Assembly: GCF_900113735.1 (NCBI RefSeq) | Contig: NZ_FOQM01000044.1 | Span: 1-60,368 of the forward strand | DNA length: 60,368 bases | Direction: 5' to 3' | DNA from: Bradyrhizobium sp. Gha | Lineage (GTDB): Bacteria > Pseudomonadota > Alphaproteobacteria > Rhizobiales > Xanthobacteraceae | Part shown: positions 9,212-17,219 of the stretch, piece by piece | Position numbering within the stretch: position 1 is the stretch's first letter | How the letters are laid out: each line of letters begins with the position of its first letter | Program-made: the position numbers and the translations under genes | The notes under the pieces: generated by a model | Told to the model about the DNA's origin: nothing | The model's database searches: none | What the model saw: the letters and a program-made list of their open reading frames with translations, nothing else

Positions 9212-9225
9212 CTGACTAAAGTCAG
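9212..9225. promoter_or_regulatory. Palindrome upstream of the MarR-GNAT gene
   Basis: CTGACT-AA-AGTCAG is a perfect 6-bp inverted repeat ending three bases before the ATG of the MarR-GNAT gene. The position would let a bound MarR dimer block transcription or translation of its own gene. Autoregulation is inferred from position only. Confidence 0.5.
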
Positions 9226-9228
9226 GTA

Positions 9229-10101
9229 ATGCTCGATCCCGTCTCACGCGTCCGTCGTTTCAACCGTGCGGTGACCTCCGCCGTCGGCGCACTCGACCAT
9301 TCGTTCCTCGGGCGCGGCCGGCCGCTCGGGGCGGCGCGCGTGCTCAACGCGATCGGACACGGGCGCTCCGACATTGGCGAGGTCCGCGACTATCTCGGCC
9401 TCGACTCCGGGCTGATGAGCCGGCTGTTGCGCAGCCTGGAAGAGGAAGGCCTGATCGAGACGCATGCGCACGAGAACGATGCGCGGCGGCGCGTCGCTAG
9501 CTTGACGCGTGCAGGTCAGCGGGAATTTGCAGCCTATGAGAGGATATCGAACACGCAAGCCGAAAGCCTCCTCGCTCGGAACTCGCAAGCCGAGGCGCTG
9601 CTCGCCGCAATGGATCTGATCGCGTCCGCGCTGACGCGCGATCGCATCGCGCTCACTGAAATGGATCCGCGCAGCGACGAGGCGCGCTATTGCCTCAGCG
9701 AATATTACGCCGAGCTCGGACGGCGCTTCAAACAGGGCTTCGACGTGTCGCTGTCGCGCGACCCCGATGCCGAGGACATGCGCCGCCCGCGCGGCAGCTT
9801 CATCGTCGCGATGTCGGACACGCTGCCGATCGGCTGCGTCGGCCTGAAGGGCACCGATCACGGCTATGCCGAGATCAAGCGTCTGTGGGTTGCCCCTTCC
9901 GCGCGCGGATTGGGGCTCGGCAAGCGCCTGATGGAGGCGACTGAAGAGGCCGCGCGCACGCTCGGCATCACGCTGTTGCGGCTCGACACCAACAGCGCGC
10001 TGCCCGAGGCCGGTCAGCTCTATCGCACCACCGGCTGGCGCGAGATTCCGCGCTTCAACGACGACCCCTATCCGGATCTGTTCTTCGAAAAACGGCTCTG
10101 A
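9229..10101 (+). CDS. MarR-type regulator fused to GNAT acetyltransferase
   Basis: The protein has 290 residues. Residues about 1-140 form a MarR winged-helix domain (SDIGEVRDYLGLDSGLMSRL, then a basic wing with DARRR). Residues about 145-290 form a GNAT domain with the acetyl-CoA loop ARGLGLGKRLM. Such bifunctional proteins are widespread in Rhizobiales. They may acetylate a small molecule or protein while the MarR half regulates expression. No ribosome-binding site is obvious because a palindrome occupies the leader. The gene lies 62 bp after the VWA gene but is probably a separate unit. Confidence 0.88.
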   Translation: MLDPVSRVRRFNRAVTSAVGALDHSFLGRGRPLGAARVLNAIGHGRSDIGEVRDYLGLDSGLMSRLLRSLEEEGLIETHAHENDARRRVASLTRAGQREFAAYERISNTQAESLLARNSQAEALLAAMDLIASALTRDRIALTEMDPRSDEARYCLSEYYAELGRRFKQGFDVSLSRDPDAEDMRRPRGSFIVAMSDTLPIGCVGLKGTDHGYAEIKRLWVAPSARGLGLGKRLMEATEEAARTLGITLLRLDTNSALPEAGQLYRTTGWREIPRFNDDPYPDLFFEKRL

Positions 10102-10157
10102 GCAGCGCACCGATTCCCCTGCTCCCGCGTTAGCCCGGGAGCACAGGGAGTGTCGCC

Positions 10158-10544
10158 ATGACGCCAGCCGGTCTCGCTGACTTCTATCGCAACTACATCG
10201 CCTGCCTGAACCGGCAGGATTGGGCCGCGCTCGGGCATTTCGTGCATGACGATGTCGCCCGCAATGCGCGGCCGCTCGGGCTCACAGGCTATCGCGCGAT
10301 GCTGGAGCATGATTTCCGCGAGATTCCGGATCTGCATTTCAACGTCGAGATGCTGATCTCCGAGCCACCGCGCATAGCCGCGCGGCTGACGTTTGATTGC
10401 GCGCCGACCGGCCGGTTCCTGGGGCTCGCCGTGAACGGCCGGCGCGTGTCCTTTTGCGAGAACGTCTTCTACGAATTTCATGACGGCAAGATCCGGCAGG
10501 TGTGGTCGGTGATCGACAAGGCGGCGATCGAGGCGCAGCTCTGA
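10158..10544 (+). CDS. SnoaL-like ester cyclase family protein
   Basis: This 128-residue protein has the cone-shaped SnoaL/NTF2-like pattern: an N-terminal helix (LADFYRNYIACLNRQDW), a long beta section (IAARLTFDCAPTGRFLG) and a closing segment (FHDGKIRQVWSVIDKAAIEAQL). Family members include polyketide cyclases and many proteins of unknown substrate. A GGGAG-type ribosome-binding site lies 6 bases upstream. It converges with the MFS gene. No substrate can be inferred. Confidence 0.8.
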   Translation: MTPAGLADFYRNYIACLNRQDWAALGHFVHDDVARNARPLGLTGYRAMLEHDFREIPDLHFNVEMLISEPPRIAARLTFDCAPTGRFLGLAVNGRRVSFCENVFYEFHDGKIRQVWSVIDKAAIEAQL

Positions 10545-10562
10545 GGCTGCGCCTCGATCCGA

Positions 10563-11792
10563 TCACGCCGCCATCGGTGCCGTCGCCGGCTCGACTTGCT
10601 GCGGCTTCGGGAACGGGCGGAAGGTCATCGCCATCAGGAACGCGCCAAGCCCCATCGCCCAGGAGCCGATATAGAGCCAGGCGTAGCTCGAGAACGCGTC
10701 ATAGATCAGGCCTCCGGCGAGCGGGCCGGTGGCCATGCCGAGGCTGCCCGCCATCGCCGTGCCGCCGATCACCGTGCCCATCATTTTGAGCGGGAAGTTT
10801 TCGCGGATGATCACGGCGTAGAGCGGCATGGTGCCGGCATAGATGAAGCCGAACACGGTCGCGACCATGTAGAAGGTCGTGAGCTGATGGGCGAAGACAT
10901 AAGCGAGCGCGCCGAAGGCTTGTGCGAGCAGGCCCGAGACCAGCACGCGCTTGGCGCCGAGCCGATCGCCCATCAGGCCGAAGGCAATGCGCCCACCGAG
11001 CCCGGCCAGTCCCTCGACGCTGTAGATCGTCACCGCCGAGATCAGCGGGATGCCGCAGCTCACGGCATAGCTGACCGTGTGGATGATCGGGCCGGAATGC
11101 GTGGCGCAGCAGAAGAAATTGGTGGCGAGCAGGATGAGGAATTGCGGCGAGCGCAGCGCTTCGCCCACCGTCATCTCGGATTGCGGGCCGCCCGGACCCG
11201 CTGCCGCGACCGGCGGATGCGCCAGCGCCGGCGGGCGGCGGACCAGCAGTGCGACCGGGATCATGATGACGGCGACCACCAGCGACACGATCTGCATCGC
11301 GGTGCGCCAGTCATGATGAGACACCAGCCAGGCCGCAAACGGCGCCATCGTCATCGGCGCCACGCCCATGCCGGCCGAGACCAGCGAGACGGCGAGGCTG
11401 CGATGGGTGTCGAACCAGCCGGTGACGGTCGCCATCATCGGCGCGAAGATCGCAGCGCAGGAGGCACCGACCAAGAGGCCGAACACGAACTGGAACACGA
11501 TCAGCGAGGTCGCGTGGCTGGCGGCGAACAGGCTCAGCGCCAGCACGGTCGATCCGGTCAGCACCACCGGCAGCGGCCCGAACTTGTCGGTCAACGTGCC
11601 CCAGATCATGCTGCTGCACGCCATGGCCAGGAAGCCGATGGTCATCGCGCTGGAAATCCCGGTCACCGACCACCCGGTGTCCTTGGCGATCGGCTGCAGG
11701 AACACCGGCAGCGAAAACATGCCGCCGATGGCGACGCAGCCGAGCAGGCCGCCGGCGGCGACGATCACCCAGCGATATCCGGAAGCAGTCAT
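10563..11792 (-). CDS. MFS transporter
   Basis: This 409-residue membrane protein has about twelve hydrophobic segments. The loop after segment 2 is WGTLTDKFGPLPV, a variant of the MFS signature, and a second loop in the C-terminal half reads FGLMGDRLGAKRV. The whole resembles monocarboxylate or oxalate/formate-type porters. It stands alone, converging with the SnoaL-like gene, so context gives no substrate. The start has a weak upstream purine stretch (GGGAGACATACA). Confidence 0.85.
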   Translation of the reverse strand: MTASGYRWVIVAAGGLLGCVAIGGMFSLPVFLQPIAKDTGWSVTGISSAMTIGFLAMACSSMIWGTLTDKFGPLPVVLTGSTVLALSLFAASHATSLIVFQFVFGLLVGASCAAIFAPMMATVTGWFDTHRSLAVSLVSAGMGVAPMTMAPFAAWLVSHHDWRTAMQIVSLVVAVIMIPVALLVRRPPALAHPPVAAAGPGGPQSEMTVGEALRSPQFLILLATNFFCCATHSGPIIHTVSYAVSCGIPLISAVTIYSVEGLAGLGGRIAFGLMGDRLGAKRVLVSGLLAQAFGALAYVFAHQLTTFYMVATVFGFIYAGTMPLYAVIIRENFPLKMMGTVIGGTAMAGSLGMATGPLAGGLIYDAFSSYAWLYIGSWAMGLGAFLMAMTFRPFPKPQQVEPATAPMAA

Positions 11793-12034
11793 TGTATGTC
11801 TCCCATCAGGTCTGTCTCACGTGGAAGACGAATGGAAACGGCGAAAGCAGACAGGTCTTGCGAGATTTTTTTAGGGCAAGCATTCGCGGCTCACCAACAA
11901 GATTTCGAAAACAACCCCATGCACAGTAGCCGGCCACAGAGGGATCAATGACTTAACGATACACGCTCATCGCAGTGCGGGGAACCCACGACGTCAGGCC
12001 GAAACTGACTCGTCGGGCAAAACACCGGCATGAC

Positions 12035-12568
12035 TTAAATGCGCGCGTCAAAGTCCAGGAGGATGCGACGTCCTTCCGGCCAGTCGCCGAGATTGCTCGC
12101 AGCATTGACATGCCCCTTCGCGCCGATGTCGATCAGCTCGCTGCCCCACTGCCCTGCCCTTCCCTGCACGTAGAGCCGAGACGCATAGGGATCGTTGGTG
12201 CTGGCCACGATCATCGAGGGAAAGCGGAAGCGCTGTTCGGGCACGGACGCGAACGCCGCAGCCTCCGCGGGGAATGCCGGAGAGCGCGGATCGGGAACAG
12301 CAACCAGAAGCGCCCCCTTCACCCGCGACGGACTCTGCCTTTGCCAATGTGCGACAAGCAGGCAGCCAAGACTGTGAGCCACCAGCAGCGGCGGCGTCGT
12401 CGCCGCACGCACGGCCAGGTCCAGGGCCTCGATCCAGTCGGCCAGATCGGGTTGATCCCAGCTCGCCGGACTGAATCTGCGGATGTCAGGGTCAGCCAGC
12501 TCCCAACGGCTTTGCCAATGCGCCTCGCCGGAGTTGCCGATTCCAGGCAAATGAATGAATTCCGTCAC
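12035..12568 (-). CDS. RBBP9/YdeN family serine hydrolase
   Basis: This 177-residue single-domain alpha/beta hydrolase has the nucleophile elbow AHSLGC (Ser66), an acid in ASTNDPYAS and the histidine in GAKGHVNA, which together complete a Ser-Asp-His triad. The length is typical of the RBBP9/YdeN family, small cytoplasmic serine hydrolases of poorly known substrate. It is divergent from the Lrp-type regulator at 12679, which could control it. Confidence 0.88.
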   Translation of the reverse strand: MTEFIHLPGIGNSGEAHWQSRWELADPDIRRFSPASWDQPDLADWIEALDLAVRAATTPPLLVAHSLGCLLVAHWQRQSPSRVKGALLVAVPDPRSPAFPAEAAAFASVPEQRFRFPSMIVASTNDPYASRLYVQGRAGQWGSELIDIGAKGHVNAASNLGDWPEGRRILLDFDARI

Positions 12569-12678
12569 GCCTCACCTCTGATGTTTCGCCATGCACCCGC
12601 GAAGCATGGCGGTTTACATCAGCAAACGGAATTGGCATTCATCGGAAAGAGCGGCGCTATTCCGATAGATTAGAGGTC

Positions 12679-13155
12679 ATGACGCGAAGCCAGGATTTTC
12701 AGCCCATTCTCGATCCGACTGACATTGCGATCATCGAAACGCTTCAGGACGATGGCCGCATCAGCGTCTCGGAATTGGGGCGAAAGGTCGGCCTGTCGCA
12801 GCCGGCCACCTCGGAACGACTGAAGCGGCTGGAGGAGCGCGGGATCGTCAGGGCCTATCGCGCGGTGATCGATCCGGCCTCGGTCGGCCTCAACATGATG
12901 GCAATCATCCGCCTGCGGACGACGCACGAACACATCAAGGCCTGCCTGAAGCAATTCGCCGAGATGCCCGAGATCATCGAAGTCCTCAGGCTGACCGGCG
13001 AGGATTGCTTTCACCTCAAGGTGATCGTGCCCTCGCCCACGGAGCTCGAGAGCATCGTCGATGCGATTGCCCGGTATGGCTCCGTGACGACTGCCATCGT
13101 GCTGCGGAGCGAGCTGCCGAAGCGGATCGGGCGTGAGCTGATCCAGAGAGGCTAG
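12679..13155 (+). CDS. Lrp/AsnC family transcriptional regulator
   Basis: The protein has 158 residues. Residues about 14-65 form an AsnC-type helix-turn-helix (ISVSELGRKVGLSQPATSER), followed by an RAM/Lrp ligand domain (about 75-150) ending in a beta-rich section. Lrp proteins sense amino acids and often control neighbouring transport or metabolic genes. An AGAGG site is 4 bases upstream of the ATG. The divergent hydrolase and the downstream deformylase-like gene are possible targets. Confidence 0.92.
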   Translation: MTRSQDFQPILDPTDIAIIETLQDDGRISVSELGRKVGLSQPATSERLKRLEERGIVRAYRAVIDPASVGLNMMAIIRLRTTHEHIKACLKQFAEMPEIIEVLRLTGEDCFHLKVIVPSPTELESIVDAIARYGSVTTAIVLRSELPKRIGRELIQRG

Positions 13156-13164
13156 CGTGCGATC

Positions 13165-13664
13165 ATGACCATTCGTCCGATCGTTCGCTATCCAGACCGC
13201 CGGCTCGCCGTGCCCGCCCGCCCCGTCACCGCCTTCGGCGATGGCTTGCGCGCGCTGGCAGCCGATTTGCTGGAGACGATGCGCGCCGCACCCGGCATCG
13301 GTATAACCGCGCCACATATCGGCGTGCCCTTGCGCCTTGTCGTGCTCGAGCTCGATGCCGCCACTGGCCCGCAGACTTACGTCAATCCGCAGATTGAATG
13401 GGCTTCGCCCGAGATGATCCTGCACAAGGAGGGCAGCGTCTCGATGCCCGGCGTCACCGACGACATCCAGCGCCACGCCCGCGTTCGCATCGGCTATCAG
13501 GACCTCGACGGCATCACGCAAAGCGAGGAATCCGAGGCCCTGCGCGCCGTCTGCCACCAGCACGAGATCGACCACTCGACGGAATGTTCTGGATCCAGCG
13601 GCTGTCGCGGCTGAAGCGGGAACGGCTGGTGAAGAAGTTCGAGAAGATGACGCGAACTTCGTAA
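13165..13664 (+). pseudogene. Peptide-deformylase-like gene with frameshift
   Basis: The frame from 13165 encodes a deformylase fold with motif 1 as GIGITAPHIGV, motif 2 as EGSVS and motif 3 as HQHEIDH. Directly after HEIDH the frame breaks: the expected LDGMFWIQRLSRLKRERL continues in the next frame to 13664. The DNA reads CACTCGACGG where CACCTCGACGG would keep the frame, so one C is missing near 13580. The family's motif-2 Cys metal ligand is Ser, so even a repaired protein would be a deformylase-like paralogue (DEFL type). It follows the Lrp gene by 9 bp. Either a real mutation or a sequencing error is possible. Confidence 0.75.
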
Positions 13665-13893
13665 CTCGCGTGGGTCGGCCGCGGGAAATCCAGCGCCAAA
13701 TTCCACGACTGCTTGCAAGAACTGAGCAGGTCGCCTCCGAGCTGTGCCAACCCTTCGCGAAACGCGGGGAATAGGTTGCCAACATTTCGTGCAAATTTGC
13801 GATGCATTGCACAAAAGTATGCACTTTTCTTTTGCGCCGTCTGTGCGATGCTATGGGGGTTCCGTGGCACTCCCAGCAAAGAGGGGATCCCAA

Positions 13894-14646
13894 ATGAAGT
13901 TCGCGCTTGCCAGCCTGACCGCCGCCGCAGCCGTCGCGGCAACCCTCTCCCTCGGCCAACCTGCTCGGGCCGGCGACCTGATCGTCGCGACAGACACCGC
14001 CTTCGTTCCGTTCGAGTTCAAGGAGGGCGACAAATACGTCGGCTTCGACATCGACCTGTGGGCCGCCGTGGCCAAGGATATCGGGGTGACCTACACGCTG
14101 CAGCCGATGGACTTCAACGGCATCATCCCGGCGCTCCAGACCAGGCAGGTCGATGTTGGGCTGGCCGGCATTACCATCAAGGACGAGCGCAAGAAGGTCA
14201 TCGACTTTTCCGACGGCTATTACGACAGCGGGTTCCTGCTGATGGTGCCGGCCACCAGCACAATCAAGGGTCCAGAAGATCTTCCCGGCAAAACGCTTGC
14301 CGTGAAGACCGGCACGTCGGCAACCGACTACGCCAAGGAGCACTTCAAGGCGACGGAGCTGCGCCTCTTCCCCAACAGCGACAACGCCTACCTCGAGGTT
14401 GCGACGGGACGCGCGGACGCCGCAATGCACGACACGCCCAACGTCCTCTACTACATCAAGACCAACGGCCAGGGGAAGGTGAAGACCGTAGGTCCCCGGA
14501 TGATGGCCCAGCAATATGGCATCGCTTTCCCGAAGGGCAGCGAGCTCGTCGCCAAGGTCAACGCCTCGCTGGCCAAGCTGAAGGGCGACGGCACCTACAC
14601 GGCCATCTACAAGAAGTGGTTCGGCGCCGAGCCGCCGAAGAGCTGA
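13894..14646 (+). CDS. glnH: Polar amino-acid ABC transporter substrate-binding protein (GlnH type)
   Basis: This 250-residue periplasmic protein has a signal peptide (about residues 1-26, ending ARA) and the family-3 solute-binding pattern: FVPFEFKEGDKYVGFDIDLW near the N terminus and DVGLAGITIKDERKKVIDFS in the middle. A GAGGGG site precedes the ATG at 13894; longer upstream frames lack a signal peptide. The family delivers glutamine or other polar amino acids to the GlnPQ membrane complex encoded next. A palindromic repeat separates it from glnP, which would favour high expression of the binding protein. The exact ligand is not determined. Confidence 0.92.
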   Translation: MKFALASLTAAAAVAATLSLGQPARAGDLIVATDTAFVPFEFKEGDKYVGFDIDLWAAVAKDIGVTYTLQPMDFNGIIPALQTRQVDVGLAGITIKDERKKVIDFSDGYYDSGFLLMVPATSTIKGPEDLPGKTLAVKTGTSATDYAKEHFKATELRLFPNSDNAYLEVATGRADAAMHDTPNVLYYIKTNGQGKVKTVGPRMMAQQYGIAFPKGSELVAKVNASLAKLKGDGTYTAIYKKWFGAEPPKS

Positions 14647-14682
14647 TTCAGGCGTCGCGGCGCGCAACCGGGTCGTTGATTG

Positions 14683-14750
14683 AACATGATCTTTCCGGAA
14701 AACCGCTTCGCACTTTGCGCTAACGCGGCCCTCCGGGTCCGGATCATGCT
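14683..14750. repeat. REP-like palindromic repeat between glnH and glnP
   Basis: The segment opens with CATGATCTTTCCGGAAAACC and closes with GGGTCCGGATCATGC, giving an imperfect inverted repeat (CATGATC...CCGGA versus TCCGG...ATCATG). I recall close copies between many Bradyrhizobium genes. In the RNA it could form a stem-loop that protects or separates the glnH message. Only one copy is seen here. Confidence 0.55.
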
Positions 14751-14775
14751 TTGCCGGTCCTGAAGGAAAGCTCCC

Positions 14776-15432
14776 ATGGATTTCGAGTGGTCGGTTATAT
14801 GGCAGGCCCTGCCAGAGCTCTTGAAAGGTGCCCGCCTCACCGTGCTGATCGCGCTGGCGGGCCTCGCCGGCGGACTGCTGATCGGCTTCGCCGCCGGCCT
14901 GGCGCGCGCCTACGGCAATGCCGTCCTCAACGCCATTGCCTTCGCCTATGTCGAGATCATACGCGGCACGCCGATCATCGTGCAGGTGATGTTCATCTAT
15001 TTCGCGTTGCCGATCCTCGCGAATGTCCGCATCTACCCGCTCGCGGCGGCGATCATGGCCATCATCGTCAACGCCGGAGCCTATATCGCCGAGATCGTGC
15101 GCGGCTCGTTTCTCTCCGTCCATAAAGGATTGCGGGAAGCGGGTCTCGCGCTCGGCCTGCCGCTCTGGAAGGTGCTGCTCTACATCATCGGCCCGCTCGC
15201 CTTCCGCCGCATGATTCCGGCGCTCGGCAACCAGTTCATCGTCAGCCTGAAGGATACGTCGCTCTTCATCGTCATCGGTGTCGGCGAACTCACGCGGCAA
15301 GGCCAGGAAATCATGGCGGCCAATTTTCGCGCCGTCGAAATCTGGTCTGCCGTGGCGATGTTCTACCTGGTCATGACGGGCGCGCTCACGCTTATCCTCA
15401 GGATGACCGAAAAGAGGATGCGCATCCTGTGA
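14776..15432 (+). CDS. glnP: Amino-acid ABC transporter permease (GlnP type)
   Basis: This 218-residue inner-membrane permease of the HisM/GlnP family has about five membrane segments. Its EAA-type cytoplasmic loop (GLREAGLALGLPLWKVLLYIIGP) docks the ATPase. The early phrase EIIRGTPIIVQ is a family hallmark. A GAAGGAAAG site lies upstream. The stop overlaps the GTG start of glnQ, so the two are coupled. Confidence 0.92.
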   Translation: MDFEWSVIWQALPELLKGARLTVLIALAGLAGGLLIGFAAGLARAYGNAVLNAIAFAYVEIIRGTPIIVQVMFIYFALPILANVRIYPLAAAIMAIIVNAGAYIAEIVRGSFLSVHKGLREAGLALGLPLWKVLLYIIGPLAFRRMIPALGNQFIVSLKDTSLFIVIGVGELTRQGQEIMAANFRAVEIWSAVAMFYLVMTGALTLILRMTEKRMRIL

Positions 15433-16157
15433 GCATCGTGGAGTTCAAGAAGGTCACGAAGCGGTTCGGCCAGGTCACGATCCTCGACCAGGTCGACCTC
15501 TCGATAGAGCAAGGCGAGAAGGTGGTGCTGATCGGTCCCTCCGGCTCGGGCAAATCGACGTTGCTCCGCTGCATCAATGCGCTGGAGGAGATCAACGGCG
15601 GCGATCTCGTGGTCGACGGTATCAGTGTCAAGGATGGCGGCCGCAAGGTCCGCATGATCCGCCAGGAAGCCGGCATGGTTTTCCAGCAATTCAACCTGTT
15701 TCCGCAAATGACGGCACTCGATAACGTCGCCTTTGGCCCGCGCCGCGTGCGCGGCGAGTCGCGCCAGCATGCGCGACAGCAGGCGCTGGACATGCTCGCC
15801 AAGGTCGGCCTCGCCGAACGCGCTCACCACTATCCGAGCGAACTTTCCGGTGGCCAGCAGCAACGCGTCGCGATCGCCCGCGCGCTTGCCGTCAAGCCGA
15901 AGCTGATGCTGTTCGACGAGCCGACGTCCGCACTCGATCCGGAACTGAGGCATGAAGTGCTGCGCGTCATGCAGGCGCTGGCCGAGGAAGGCATGACCAT
16001 GATCGTGGTCACCCACGAGATGGCCTTTGCCCGTAAGGTCGGCACCAGGCTGATCTTCATGGAGGGCGGCAAGATCGCAGTCGACGGTGAGCCACGGGAG
16101 TTGCTGGCAAATCCACAAAACCCTCGCCTGAAAGAGTTTCTGCAACATGTCGCCTAA
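15429..16157 (+). CDS. glnQ: Amino-acid ABC transporter ATP-binding protein (GlnQ type)
   Basis: This 242-residue ATPase has Walker A at residues 36-44 (GPSGSGKST), the signature LSGGQQQR, Walker B LMLFDEPTSALDPE and the H-loop VTHEM. It powers import through the upstream permease. It starts at GTG, overlapping the glnP stop by 4 bp, and its own end overlaps the next gene by 11 bp, so glnP, glnQ and the C45 gene form one transcript. Confidence 0.94.
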   Translation: MSIVEFKKVTKRFGQVTILDQVDLSIEQGEKVVLIGPSGSGKSTLLRCINALEEINGGDLVVDGISVKDGGRKVRMIRQEAGMVFQQFNLFPQMTALDNVAFGPRRVRGESRQHARQQALDMLAKVGLAERAHHYPSELSGGQQQRVAIARALAVKPKLMLFDEPTSALDPELRHEVLRVMQALAEEGMTMIVVTHEMAFARKVGTRLIFMEGGKIAVDGEPRELLANPQNPRLKEFLQHVA

Positions 16158-17205
16158 CGCCGGCCCCCGGCTCTCATTCATAGACGTCACCGGTTCGCCG
16201 TATGATGTCGGAGCGGCCCTTGGGCGCTTCGGCCGGGCGGCCCTGCAGGACCACTTCCGAGCATCCGCTGCGTGGGGCGAACTCACAACGCGACGCGGAG
16301 ATCCCTCCCTCCCCGAGATGGCTGCGATCGTTCGAGAGCGGTTTCCAAGATACTGGGCCGAGTTGCAGGGCCTCGCAGTCGGGCTTGCACTGCCTTTCGA
16401 CGACGTATTCCTGTGGAACTGCCGCGGCGATATCTGGGCGATGGCGCCGGATGGCTGCACGACCGTGCAATTGCCGGGCTCGCCGCATGTCATCGGTCAC
16501 AACGAGGATGGCGACCCCGACTTTGCCGGCCACTGCGCCCTTGCCCATGTTGCGTCCGAAGGCGGCACGCCGTTCACGGCCTTCGTGTACCCGGGCTCGC
16601 TGCCGGGACATACCTTTGCGGCGACATCAAAGGGGCTGGTCCAGACCGTCAACAATATCAGGCCGCTCGCCGGTGGCGCCGGCACGCCGCGCATGGTGCT
16701 CGCCCGCGCGATACTCGACACGCCGGATCTCGACGGCGCACTCACAGTACTCAAATCAGCGCCCCGCGCCGGAGCCTTTCACCTGACTTTGGCACAGGCC
16801 GGGGACGAGCGCCTTCTCAGCGTCGAGTTCACCGCGCGCGCGCTGTCGGTGGATCGGGTCGAGGCGCCGCGTGTCCATTCGAACCATCTGATTCATGCCG
16901 ACACCGGGCGCGTGTCGCAAATCGTCACCGGTTCGTCCGGCGTGCGACAACGGCGCGGCGAGATGCTGCTTGGTCAAACGTGCCAGTCGGAGCCGCGGGG
17001 ACGTGCGCTCGATATTTTGTGGGACGCAGCCGACGCAGAATTGCCGATCTACCGCGCCGACCCGGCCGATAGCGACGCCGAGAACACGCTCGCAAGCGCC
17101 CTCTTCCGGGTCGGGGCTGACACGGTCGAGTGGTCTGTCTACGATGGAGCGCACGAGGCGGTTCGCTTCGATATGCGGGACGGGCTGGTGCCCTTCGCTG
17201 CGTGA
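16147..17205 (+). CDS. C45 family peptidase / acyl-CoA:6-APA acyltransferase-like protein
   Basis: This 352-residue Ntn-hydrolase is of the penicillin acyltransferase (C45) type. The likely autocatalytic Gly-Cys bond is in PDGCTT, making Cys104 the nucleophile and N terminus of the mature beta chain. HNEDGD follows at about residue 120, as is usual in the family. Such enzymes hydrolyse or transfer amide-linked acyl groups. It is cotranscribed with a polar amino-acid transporter, so release of an amino acid from an acylated or peptide compound before or after uptake is a fair inference. No signal peptide is seen, so it is probably cytoplasmic. Confidence 0.85.
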   Translation: MSPNAGPRLSFIDVTGSPYDVGAALGRFGRAALQDHFRASAAWGELTTRRGDPSLPEMAAIVRERFPRYWAELQGLAVGLALPFDDVFLWNCRGDIWAMAPDGCTTVQLPGSPHVIGHNEDGDPDFAGHCALAHVASEGGTPFTAFVYPGSLPGHTFAATSKGLVQTVNNIRPLAGGAGTPRMVLARAILDTPDLDGALTVLKSAPRAGAFHLTLAQAGDERLLSVEFTARALSVDRVEAPRVHSNHLIHADTGRVSQIVTGSSGVRQRRGEMLLGQTCQSEPRGRALDILWDAADAELPIYRADPADSDAENTLASALFRVGADTVEWSVYDGAHEAVRFDMRDGLVPFAA

Positions 17206-17219
17206 ACAGGATCAGGGCT

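Noticed and set aside
9212..9225. Palindrome read as a terminator for the VWA gene
   Set aside because: The stem is short, lacks a T run and touches the next start codon; an operator fits better.
12670..15300. 876-codon open frame on the minus strand
   Set aside because: It lies antisense to the Lrp, deformylase-like, glnH and glnP genes and its translation is Asp/Arg/His-rich shadow sequence.
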